Below, piece by piece: positions 39,344-51,500 of a stretch of DNA of 64,000 nucleotides. Origin of the DNA: Symbiodinium natans. Lineage: Eukaryota; Sar; Dinophyceae; Suessiales; Symbiodiniaceae. Where the stretch lies: contig CAJNDS010000644.1 in NCBI GenBank assembly GCA_905221605.1, forward strand, positions 35,714-99,713. The letters are read 5' to 3'. The notes under the pieces were generated by a model. That model saw only the letters and a program-made list of their open reading frames with translations. It was not told where the DNA came from and made no database searches. Within the stretch, counting starts at the first letter, position 1. The number at the start of each line of letters is the position of its first letter. Made by a program: the position numbers and the translations under genes.

Positions 39344-42300
39344 TTCTCTCCTATGTTCGAAACCTAAGGGGAAAGCCTCGAACAGCAGTCGCTTGAGCCT
39401 TATCGAGCATGCTCGGGAAGTCTTCGTTTAAGCATGGTGCTTGAGTGTATGAGTTACTACTTGCTTAAGAACCCCAAAAAATCAAAAACAATGATCCCTG
39501 TATTTCCCTCATAAGAAAGAACATTTTTTGCTGGGGTTCTTAAGCAAGTTTTCGTGCGGAGGCTCTTAAGTCTTAGGCTTTGGCATTTCGGGGCTCGGCT
39601 TAGGTCCTTCCGGAAGCATCTAGCCAAACAATGAGCTTTCGTGCCTGCAAGTCCATGTTCAGGCTTGCAGTCTTTGATTTTTATGCGAGCCGCTGGTGTT
39701 TTATACATCGACTCGAAGACCTCACGCGCAGCCCAAGATTCCAAGATCTTGCGAGACCCCTAAACCATGACCCCTGGCACGAGACGCCCTGGAATGAAAG
39801 AAGTTTTTGGAAGTGGGCGGTTGGCTTAAGTTTAGGCCTAAACCCTAAAAAGAATAGGTTTGGGTGGTTTTGCCGCCTGAGACGGCGTGGGGTGGGAGAA
39901 AGGTGTTTGGGTGGCCCTCCACGATCGCCATGGCCGCCCTTCGCATTGCTCGATGTCTTCAAGGCTCTACTGAAAGCCGTCAGATTTGCAGCTTGTACGC
40001 CATACTACAGCAAACCCTAAACCCTAAACCCTACACCCTAGACCCTAAACCCTAAACCGCAAACCGCACCCCCCCGCCCCCCCCGCCAAGTCCCAACGGA
40101 GCGCCCCGGATGTCCCTCCTCAAAAAACCCCCCTCCTCAGGGCCTCCACACCCCCACCCCCTTGTTGCTAAGCTTCCGGGCTTTTCAATGAGGGCCGAGA
40201 TTCATGCTCTGGGAACCCGGGTTCCTCGGCTTGGTCAAACAACTCACGTTCCGATGCGACAGACTCAATTGTGTTGGCCTGTGCAACTTGTTGCTGTATG
40301 CTTGGAAGCCTCAGACAGGAGTCACCAAAAGTGCAGTCATGCTTAAGGCAGAAGAGATGTTATTAGATGTAGATGAGACCGTTTCTGAAGCTGTACGTTG
40401 TTTTCGGTCATTCACTGGCTGAGTAGCGTTTTGTTCCGGGCCGCACCGCTGCGTTCAGGTAGTCTTGAGCCCACAGTGCTGCTGTTTCGCTGTTGGGGAT
40501 GCGGTCTGCGGCTAGACAACAAGTGTTAGACGCAGTAGCAAGCTCAAAGACGGTTCCAGAACTCACGACTCATGATGTGCCTTTTCATGCATCTTGTGGT
40601 TTCAGGAGTAGCCGTTCATCCAAGATTTGTCGACTTGCGATATTGGCTGTTCTCCAAACCACGCAAGGACAAGTCGAAGACGAGCGTCAATTGGGTTTCA
40701 TGCTGGCAGCAAAAACACAGAAGTGAGGTCGATCGCGGCCAGGGGATGTGCTCGTGAAACAAGAGCTTTCGTTCAAATAAGGTGACGCAGTGAAGCACAC
40801 CATCCGCGCGATCGTATATCGTAGTGTTCGTGGGGGCATATGGTTTAAGAAAGGATTGGATTTTCGCGGAATTGTCAGGTAATGAGCTAGGGGTGTGGGA
40901 TGAGGGGCAGAAACATCAAGGAACCAAACCCAAAGGGTCCGAAACGCACCATTCCCAGGCTGTCGCAGGGGCTGGGCTGCACTCTGCTGGACAGCCAGAG
41001 CGGTGCAGAGTTCCGCGAGAATCGGCCGCTGAAAACAGCAATTGTGAGCAGTTGTGAGTGGGTGTTGAGTTGAAAGCTTGGGCCAAGAAGCTGCGATCAG
41101 GGCGTGCGATTGAAGATCGTTTTTCGAGTCGAGCTGTTTTCAGGGTCCACACCTGGTATCAAATCTTTTGAAAAGCGCGCGTGACAAGTGCCCCCTGCGC
41201 CCTCGACCCAGACCCCAATGAAGCCTTTGAAGTTTGTCAGGCATGGCCAGGCGACTTGTCTCCAGATCAGGGGGAACTAGGGCGGTTCTGCTCTCGAAGT
41301 TTTCTGGTGGTGGGCACTTCTTGAAGGTGCAGAGTGGAACGCCGCAGAAACGCCTCGCCAAGGAAACCACCGGAAAACAAGCATGCCTGCGAGAGATGCG
41401 GGTACTTGCAGGCGCTGCCACGATGATTGGGGCAAGCCACGCAAGCCATGCAAGCCATATGCAAGCTTCAGAGTATTTAGAATTACCTCCAAGCATCTAG
41501 CTTAGCAGTTCGAAGCATGAAGCAGTGCCAAGCCATGGTAAGCTCCTCAGTGTGACTAGCGGGAGGCAACACCTTCGTGTTCTCGATCGGGCAGCTTGGA
41601 AGCATATTCAGAGACTTCTCTCGAGTCTTCCTCAAGTTGCTGCGGAGGCAAAGCGATCTAGACTCCTAGGGTTTGGGGTCTAGGGTTTAGGGTTTAGGGA
41701 TGAGGGTCGTTCCTACGGATTCAATGGATACCCCTCAGAGAGTTCTGCTATGGAGCGATCCTGTTAAGCCTTGGGGCTCTTTGCTCCCACTTCGGGCCAG
41801 ACCAAAGCTACGGGAGCACTACAATTGCTATTCGGGGCTATTGGGGGCTTTCTGAGCGCTTTTTAAGGGCTGTTTAAAGGACTTTTTCAGGGCTATTAAG
41901 GGCTGTTAAGGGCTTTGGCTCTTTTTTGGCCCCCAGACTTTGCCCGGCGTGCGGGACAGTGCTGCTCTTGTCACTTGTCACCTCTTGGTGTGCCGGAGAT
42001 TCAGGCACTGTGAAATCTGGCGGTGCCCTTCAAGAGCTGCGCTGGTGGAGGCAGCGACGAGTTCCGACTCCAAGGCAGCGCGGTGAAAGAGCTCAGATCT
42101 CTGCTTGGCAGAAGCCCGGACAAGGTGCAGAGGTCCTAGGGAGAAGGCTGCATGAAAAGGTGGTTGCGCAAACTGTGATGAATTTCCAACGGTCCGACGG
42201 CGTATCCAGCCAGACTAGCGTATGATGTGTAGATTTGCCAATCTGTCGCCAAGAAAGGTTACAGCCGTGGAACTCCCTGGCCTTGATGCTATCCAGCATT

Positions 42301-42548
42301 TCTATGTATTTCTTGGACCTTTTGAGCGGCAAGGAAGTCTTCAGCGAGCTTTGCGAGTACGACGAGACGGTGGCTGGGCGCCGGGGCGCCGAGAAGAGGC
42401 CTTGATGTGACCAGTGTTCTGCAGGTCTGTGCATGGCCACACAGGGTCAGGATTGCATCAGTGTTGCCCTGCTTTGGCCTTAGGCAGTGATTGAAGATTC
42501 GAAACATCACACCTTCATCGAAAGGGTCGCTCACGACATGTGCCGCAG
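39344..42548. other. Unassigned region upstream of the alpha-amylase exons
   Basis: Contains telomere-like patches at about 40013-40067 (CCCTAAA) and 41670-41700 (TTTAGGG) and no recognised gene. Exons for the amylase N-terminus and signal peptide should lie here. A hydrophobic stretch near 41950-41990 (VLLLSLVTSWCAG) is a weak candidate, but no ATG precedes it in frame. Confidence 0.35.
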
Positions 42549-42594
42549 GTCGCCAGTGTACGTACAGCTCTGGGAGTGGAACTTCGATGACATC
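42549..42594 (+). CDS. Alpha-amylase exon 1 of the recognised set (first beta-strand)
   Basis: Encodes SPVYVQLWEWNFDDI after a CCGCAG acceptor. With a GC donor at 42595 (GCAAAG) and the acceptor CCCAG ending at 48632, the joined protein reads FDDI-FQ-ECANYLGPNGF, which keeps the family spacing exactly. Intron 1 is then 6038 bases and contains the complete TIR-receptor gene. Confidence 0.72.
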
Positions 42595-45500
42595 GCAAAG
42601 GAAGAGTTGCGGTGCGTTGCGGTGCAACGTAGAACACAGCTCCAGCTGATGTCAGGTTCTTCCTTACTTGATCTTTCTTGGATGTCAGCGGCTCTTTGGC
42701 TCAAATAGCCTTCGACTTGCCGCGATGGTGTGCAGATACCTCTCGGTGGCACGGCTGGTGTTATGGCTGGCTGTATGCACGTACAGTGCGAGGGCCTCTG
42801 CGCAGTGCTTGCCTGATGCCGTGCCACCGAGCCTTCGGAAGCTCCTTCAGAGCGACACTGCAAGATTCCCATTGGGAATCTGGATCAATGGGAATCCCCA
42901 GGATCTAATCATGAGCGCCATCTTTGAAACACTCAGCCAGGAGGTGCTGGGTATAAACACGTCGGTGTCACAGCAGCGACGGCGCAGCGTTCCAGACGGG
43001 TTCTATGCCTTGGCAGGATGCGAGGCAAACGAGTCACAATGGAATTGCCACGGCGCAGAGTCGAGGATGCACGTCATGCTGGGTGCCTTCGTGGTATACA
43101 GCGAAGCCCAGCTCGATCAGGTGCAGCGCTTGCGAGTGGGTGGCATCTTGGAGCGAGTTGGCGACGGCTACGACTTCTCCCAAGGCTTGCACGTGCCCAA
43201 GGCGCTTTTCGACCAGGCGTACAGGGAACACGCCGCTTCCCTGGACTTCTTTCGCACATATGCAGCTGAAGCTGCAGATTCGGTAGGCAGCTTCAGGAAT
43301 GTCTTCGCCAGGATCGGCGATTTCGACCCTGCAGACCTCGTGCCGTGTGCGGATTGGGTGCTCTACGAGTCCCAGGAGTCCAAGAGGCAGTACATCGAAG
43401 TCACAGGAGCATGTTGGGGAGCCGAATTGAGTGTTGAGAACAAGTGCGCGTGCTCTCGTATTGGAGTAGTGAAAGTAGTGCAAGGTACTGATGAACTTTT
43501 GAGAGTTTTGGCTATTGCAATCCTCAGGCTTACGTATGGACAACCTTGTAGCTAGCCTCGTGCTTCATGCACTGACGAACGCGCAGAGCCCTTGCTAAGT
43601 GATGACGGAGACAGGAGATTCCGACGGCTTGGATCTTGTGGATGGCTCCTACCGGGCGCGATGCCACGAAGTGAACTGGTGGCTGGCACCCTCCTGTCGC
43701 TCAAATTCCTCTGCCCCTTAGCTTGAGCAGCCTCGGTTCCCGAGGGGTAAGTTTTTCTCAGATCTTGACAACTTGCGCAACATCCCGGAAGTCCAAAGAC
43801 CTCACCAGCATCCACCAGGATCCTCTCCCATGGCACACTGTCACTAAACATATCTGAACCTCATTGAGTGAACGCCTTGACACCTCGGGGATGGGGGATG
43901 CCATCAAAAAGCGCTCTCGCGGGGGAACATGGCGAACGTTGCATAAGGGAGCAGCGCGCCGCTCACACAGCCTCTCACAGCGTTTCAAAGTGCAGCGGCT
44001 CAGCTCAGCCCGTCTGAGAGGCTTTGAGGCTTCCAACCTTCCAACCTTCCCGACCCCTGCTCAACATACCCTCACAAATGCAGCTGTAGCACATGTTAGG
44101 GCGGATGGCTGTGAAGAGCACGGAGCAACAAAGCAAAGCAAGAGTGTCTCGAGGTGTGCATTCCTTGCCTGACATGCTACACCTGGGGAGTGGCGTGGTA
44201 TTTCGAGATGATTATGACAAAAGCAGGTGTGTGGAAGATGCCGCTGGCAATCGGTGCGGGCACAGGCTGTGGGCCAGGGGGATCTTTTGAGCGACTCCCG
44301 CACACTCACAACACTCTCTTCTACTATTGGGCGCCGGATGCAATGTTCAACTCACTGCAACCGATTCCAATCACCTTTCCAGCAACGAACCGCAAATCCT
44401 GGCGCCAGTATGACATGTCAACCACAATGGCCTTGGTCCAGGCTGAGACCGTGGTGAGCACCGACATGTCAAAGTGGGCTCCAGAGGTTACAACTTTCCT
44501 GAAGAAGATGTGGTTTGGGTCCGAGGAGATGAATGAGCTTCTGGCCAATTCTAGTGGAAAAGATTGGAGTGGTCTGCGCGATGTGGCCTGCGAGTGGATC
44601 AAGCAGCATGAAGATGTCTGGAGAAGCTGGGTGCCAGTGAAAACGAGCTGCTTGCCAGGCCAGGGCATGTTCTCTGCAATTGCAGAGTCCTTCGTCCAAG
44701 CCCGCGAGAATGCTTCGACCTGCCAAGCATGCCCGCCAGGGAGATATTCTGCTCTGATTGGGGACGACATCGGGGACACGGCTGAGTGTCGCGTATGTCA
44801 ACCAGGATTTAGCCAGAGTGCACACGCGGCTGTGAGCTGTACTCCATGCGCCCCTGGGACCTTTTCGGACGAGAGCGGCTCCACTTTGTGCCAGAAGTGT
44901 GGGCAAGGGGAGTATCAAGATCGAGAAGCAAGTGCTGCTTGTCGCGCCTGAGCTGAACCATTGCAGGGTGGCTGGGGTGAGGGGGGCTTGGTTTTGGGAT
45001 CCCAAACAAAGATGGAAAGCCGTCAGGACATTTGCTAACAGTGAGGGGCTGGGTGTCCGATGTCAATGTTCAGGTCCTTGCGGCCAGTTTGAGACGACGC
45101 GCCTGCTCGGCGCCAGCCAGCGCAGCCACTGCGAGTGTGAAAGCGGCTCATGGTGGCAGCAAGACGAGAACTTTACTGGGTGCCATCCCTGTTCACTGGG
45201 CATGTAGCCTCAGCTGAGCTGAGAAACACTTTCGATTCTTGTTGGGTTCTTGGGTTCTTGGGTTGTAGTGTTCGCAATCAGGAAAGTCCAACCAGGCCGG
45301 TCGCTGGACAACTTTGACTCAGCAACCCCGCCAAAAACCCGAAACCCCAAACCCATATTTAGCCCTGCAGACCCCTGAGGCCCTAAACCCTAAGCCTAAG
45401 CCCTAAACCCCAAGCCCTAAACGCTAAACTGGCCCTAAACCCTAAACCGTGTAAGGAAGTGCCTGGGCGGTCTGGCCCCACCACAACAGCAACAGGGCTA

Positions 45501-48500
45501 TTGGGCGATGCAGGAGTGAATCGAAGTGGGTAAGAGCCGTAATTCCTGTACCCAACCCTGAGCCCTACAACCTAAACCCAAACCCTCAACCAGAGCAGCC
45601 TGGAATTGCAGGAGATGCGAAATGGCAAGATGCAGCTTTCCGTATTCGCTTGCTACAGCGATCTCCAGTGTCCCGCAGGTGGGAGACGTTGACATGTACT
45701 TGATCCCACGTTTTCCTGCAAATGTGATCTTCACCGCACTAGATAGACTTGATGCTTAGCGCGTAGGGGAATGGAAAAAACAGATCAAGCTGATGTGAGC
45801 GCTTGGCCAGGCGTTCCTGGAACCTGCGCCGGAAACCGCGTTGGACTTGCCTGCGCAGCATGTTTGCCAGGTCATCATCAGGCAGCCATGGGTGACTGCA
45901 AGCCATGTGATGGCGGCTTGCTGCTTCTTCTGCCCATGTTGGTCGTGGTACTCACATTCTTGCCTTTCCTGTGCAGTGTTCTGTGCAAATGCCAATCACG
46001 TTATTCATCTGCAGCACCAACAGTTGCAGCCAGCTTGGCGATCGCTGTTACATTCGCTGCGCAGGGCGTGTACGGCATGCAGTCCCTGCGCATCATTCGT
46101 CAACTTGAGATCAAGTGGCTGGACCCTGCGAAGTCGCTGTTGGCTGCGTTGTCTTTCATTTCGATTGATTTCGATATTCTGGGCCTGCCGTGCTACGTTC
46201 CGGAAAGCAATCCGATTGCCACATATGCCTTTCAGTTGATGGCCTTGCCCACTTTTGTGCTCGCCTCCCTGCTGCCTGGGATACTGGCTCGGATGCTCCG
46301 CCGTCCATTCAAGTTCCGCATCGTGTTCAACATCTGGGCCTTGTTGTTTGTCTCGTTACTCACAGCCATCACGCTGATGTGCTTCAAGCCGTTCGAGTGC
46401 CGGGAAAACCCCAATGGCAAGTTCACCATCTTTGAGTATGCACACGTGTTGTGCTGGGAGTCCAACAGCCACGCCATGCTCGTAGGGATCTCCTTCATTG
46501 GCATTCTGGCATATCCCGTCAGCATCCTGGCGTGGCTCCTATATCTCACGTGGTACTACCCAACCTGGCTACTATCAGCCAGCGGCATCAACACGGTTGA
46601 GAAGTACCGCTTCTTGTTCGGTAAGTTCCGGCCAGAGCGATACTACTACTGTGTGCTGCTCAGCATAGGCAATCTGCTTGTGGGCTGCATCCCGGGATGC
46701 TTCGCGTCGTTTCCCGCACTTCAAGTTGGCATTATGAGCTTTGTCCTGTGGGCACGGAATGCGCTGCATTGCCTGCTGTGGCCCTGGAGGATTGAAGTCG
46801 CGAACTGGAGCGATTTGCTTCTGCAGGGAGGTGTCGCGCTGCTTCTCAGCTTGGCTGCACCTCTGAACCTCGAGGTTCAGATCGGAGATCGCAGCGAGTA
46901 CGTCTTGACTGTTGGCATGTCCATCGTGCTGGTTTTGCTGCCCGCCAGCATCTGCCTTGCAGCCATTCTGGCTTTATATTTCCGGGCGGGGAAGCAGAAT
47001 CGATACACCACTTTCATCTCCCACCAGAAGGCTTCGGCGGGCATCTTCTGCCGTTACCTGAAGATTGTGATGGCAAAGCATGCTCGAACCAAAGTCTTCT
47101 ACGACTCGGATGACCTCCTGAATTTGGGAGATCTTTTCGAAACAGTTCGGACCAGGACTGAGAGCTTCCTGGCAGTTTTAACGCCCGGCTTCATTCAAAG
47201 CGTGTGGTGTGTTGGAGAACTTTCCATGGCATTCCACTGCGGTCTCCCAATTTTTGCCTTGTGCTGTGATGGGCATAAGATACCAGAGTATCTCGATGTG
47301 AACCAAATTGAGTCTAGTTGGCCCGCAAACGAATTTCAGCTGCTTATTGCTCATGGAGTTGGACGGGCGGAGGTTCAGGCGGCCCTGGCTTACCTCAATC
47401 GGCTGGAACATTTTCAGCTTTCCCGGACAGCACCTGGTGCAGAACAGGAAGCGGTAGCACACATGGTCATGGGAGCTATTCTCGGGAAACTGGGTGCCAA
47501 GCCAGATGACTTTTCGACTCTGGAGAGGGCTGCTGGTGAAGGCGAGGTGAGCAAGGCGCGCGTGCTGGTCGCCTCCAGCACCAGCACGCAGTCGATGTCC
47601 ACCAGCCTCGTGATCCAGCAGCTGATGCAGTACCAGCTGCAAGAAAGGGTCTGCCACGTGTTTCGGGCCGAGGAGATCAAGGCAGCTCACCGAGCCTCCT
47701 CGGGGATCATTGTCCTTGGAAAGGGCAGCTTGGAGGATGAAGCTTTCTCAGAGCTGGTCCTGGCCATTCCAGGGACCTTGACGAGGCTCCTTGTCAACGA
47801 TGGGTCCTTCGAATTCCCGACCCACGATTTCTACCGCCGGATCCGGGATGGAGAGCTAGGGCTGCGTGGAAACCCGCACGAGATCAGCGCCACCTACCAG
47901 GGCCTTTGTTCCTCCTTGGCGGTGCCCTTGACACCAGCCGGTCCCAGCTGGCTGCTTGATCGACAGATCAGCCAGATTTGCAGAAGGTTGGGCCGGTTGG
48001 GAACTGAGACGAAGAGCGTCTCCCCCGAAGACTTTTCCCGTCCTCCTTCTGACAGCTGGCTGAATCGACCCAAGAGCTGGCTTTGGGAAGAAGAGCAGGA
48101 GGAAGAAGATGGAGAAAGAAGCCGTAGCTCTTACGTGGAACAGGCGTTCTGATTTTCTACATTGACTTTGGACACAAATGACAAAAGCATCGAACGATGC
48201 AATACCAATAGTTCTCCTTCCGTGTGCGCAACATGCACTAAGAGGCGCTCCCAAGGAGCTCTCAAAGCAGTAGCTCTAAAGAGCAAGAAGTGCTTCTGAG
48301 TAGAGTAGACTTCGGCTGTGGGCCGGTTTTTCTGAGCTCAGAGTTCAAGGCTAGGCATAGGGTTTTTGGGGCCATTGAGGCAACACCGACTTTCTGAAGT
48401 GGGCGAGCCGGTCTACGCCGATGTCTTGCGGGCGCAGAGAAGCCATGTTTGGTTTTTTTTTAGAGTCATGCCGGTGCACTCAGTGCAGAGTGTGACCAGT

Positions 48501-51500
48501 GTGGAGTGTGACATGCCCATGAAAAGAGTCGCCGTGCCCGGGCTCGTGCTTGCGCGTGCAGCTTCCCTGGTAGAGGAAGGAAGGCCGAAGCTTCCCTGGG
48601 AATGTACAGAGTCAAACGCAGACTTCGCCCAGTTCCAGGAGTGCGCGAACTACCTTGGCCCCAATGGCTTCGATGCGGTGCAGGTCTCACCCGTGACCGA
48701 GCATATCCTCGGGTCGGATACTTGCAGAACGCAGAGAACCCTAACCCTAAACCCTAAACCCGAAACCCTAAACCCTAAGCCCTAAGCCCTTTTCTCGGCT
48801 CTTGATCAGTCTTCCGCTTGCTTGGCTCATGGCCAAAGCCTTCGCGCCGTCTCGCACGCTCTCTCGCACTCACTGATCTGTAGAAGCTTCTGGTGATGTG
48901 CGGAACCCACGGAAGCCATATGAGGGTGACCCCAAACCCCAAACCAAAAACCCTCCCAAGCCGCGAAATTCCCTACATGTCTCGCGCACGGCGAACGCTG
49001 CAAGGAGTGGTTTACCAAGTACCAGCCCATTGGCTTCGGCCTCAACTCCCGCTCGGGCAGTGAGGCCATGAAAGCGATGTTGATTGGGGGGGGGGGGCCT
49101 TCACGGGGTTCAAAGAGAGAGAGAGTTCAGTCGAAGCTCCCAGGGGGCCCCAGTTCTTTGGGAAAAAAAGCTTTGGAAGTTTCATTCAGGCCGTGCTCAG
49201 GTGTCAATGCTTTTGCTTCTTCAACGGGGCCCTCGTAGCATTTACGGGAAGGGGTGCGGGGAGCAAAGTTCAGGATCCTGCAAGTCTCGGAAGTCTCGGA
49301 GCACTGTTTTGCCTTTTTTGTTGGGTGTATGTTCTTTGTATCGTTTGTCTGCGTGATTGTCGAGTCGGACTTTTTTCGTGCTGTTGTGCTGCTTGCTCAT
49401 CTTGCGCATGTCAGCTTGGTGCAGGGCCAGTTCAAAGAGATGGTCGCGAAGTGCCGCGCTGCTGGGGTTCAGGCACGAGGGTTCTCTCAACAGTGTCGCT
49501 GACAGTGGGGGGGGGGGGGGGGGGGGATGCTGAGTGGGGCACCCAGAAGCAAGTCGATCTCATGTCGCCTTTTCTCCCTGAAACCTGCACCTCCTAAACG
49601 CCTGAGCTCGCGAACGCAAATCTGCACTAGCAAGGGAGAACCTGTGCCTCCCTTCTCGAAACCATGAGATCTTGGGATGTTCCCCCCTTATACTAGCAGT
49701 TTTTTTATAGGGGCTTATAATCGGGGGTACTATATTCCATGTGAAGGACTTTTTGTTTGAGGGGGAACATCCCAAATTAGATCCCAACAGGTCATCGTGG
49801 ATGTGATTCTCAACCACGTCGCCGCGCCATGCCAGGCTGCCATCGAGGCACAATTCTCAGAACTGGTCTCTTCGCACAGGAAGATTGGTAAGTTTCTTTG
49901 GTTGGGGTCTTGTGTGCGTGCTGCTGCATACCTGGAGGAGGCTCCTTGCTGAAGTTTGTAACCTCGAGGGTTTGTGGATACTTGTTGTCATTTAGGATGC
50001 TACTGAGTTCTGGGGACTGGGAGGAAAGTTGGAGGGCGGACTTCTAGGAGTCAGCGTTGGGGCTTGGAGTGTGCCCACACACCATTCTGCAAACCTCCGA
50101 ACGAAGTCACGAAGTCTTCACGATACAGAAACATATTCATGCAGATAGATTCATGCAGATTGGCATGAATCACAGGTCCTGCATTGTCCTTTGTGATCAA
50201 TGGCTTGTTGAGCTCATGACGCAGACCCCGTTTGGAGTGAAAGTGGTGTTTTTTTTTGTGCAGGCAGGCGGTGCGGTCGTGATGCCCTGCAAGGACTGTT
50301 GGGGGTTTCGGATAGAGGGCTTAGGGACCTCGGGATATGCGAGTTTGACATCGCAGACGACCAGCCTTTGGGGGGGTCGAGGAGGGGGTTTTGGGTTTGG
50401 GGGTTTGGGGCTGTATTTTCATGGGTTGGCCCAACCCCCTTCTCGGGGTGCAGATGGGGGGGTTGAACTCGGGGGTACCGATGGAAGGGGTTTGGTTTCG
50501 ACGTTTGGGGCTGTATTTCAAGCACAGGTCTAGGAGGGGGGGGGGGGTTGGGTTTAGGGGTTTGAGCCTTTTGGTGTAGGGATTTGGGCCTGTATTTCAA
50601 GCAAACCCCGGTCAAGATGGGGCGGGTTGGGTTTGGGGGTTTGGGGTTACAAGCAAACCCAACCCCTTGTCGGGGTCGAGATGGGGGGGTTGGGTTTAAA
50701 GGTTTGGAGGCTGTTTCACTGAAACATTGTTTCGGATTCAGGGGTGCTCTGCACTTTCGGGGGCAGAATCTCTAGTCTCGTGTTGGGGCTTCGGGGTTTC
50801 CACTGGACCTTTCGAAAAAGTGTCGGACTTGCACTGCGCTCTGCGAGCACTTATGCGAAGTTGCTTCGCAGCGAACTTCCCCTAAACCCTAAGCCCTACA
50901 GCCCTAAATCCCATGCAGCGAGCGAGACATCTAAACGGAAAGTCTTGGAGAGCCTCAGCTTAGAAGCCTGTGAAGTCCTCCCTAAACCCCTGCACCCCCC
51001 TAAGAAGAGGGCCGCGCGCCCGCGCAAACACAAAGAGATTGACGGATGCAGGGATGGGCCGGCTCGCCCTACGGGAACCGGAGGATCAACTCCCAGGCGC
51101 CCCTCCTTTTTTTTTCCCCCCTCCCCCCCTTCCACCCTTCTTTCTCGGAGGTTGTAGGGCTTTACAGGGTTTTGTAGGGTTTTGTGGGTTGGAGGATGTT
51201 TTTGGGTTCAGGGGTTCTCGCACCGTTTACGGGTTATAGGTTTGGGGTTCAGGCTCGTCGTGGTTGCCTGGGCGGTGTTCGCTTAGGTTGGTGGACTAAT
51301 GCAAGAACTTCCTGGAAGGCAAAGAGCCACCCTCCACTTTTGGCATCCCCTTGCCCCTATCCCCCATCAGAATTCTGATCATGCTGGCTCAAAGCCCTAA
51401 ACCTAAACCCTAAACCCTAAACCCTAAACCCTAAGCCCTAAACCCTAAACCCTAAACCTTAAACCCTAAACCTTAAACCCTAAACCCTAAAGGCAGCCTA

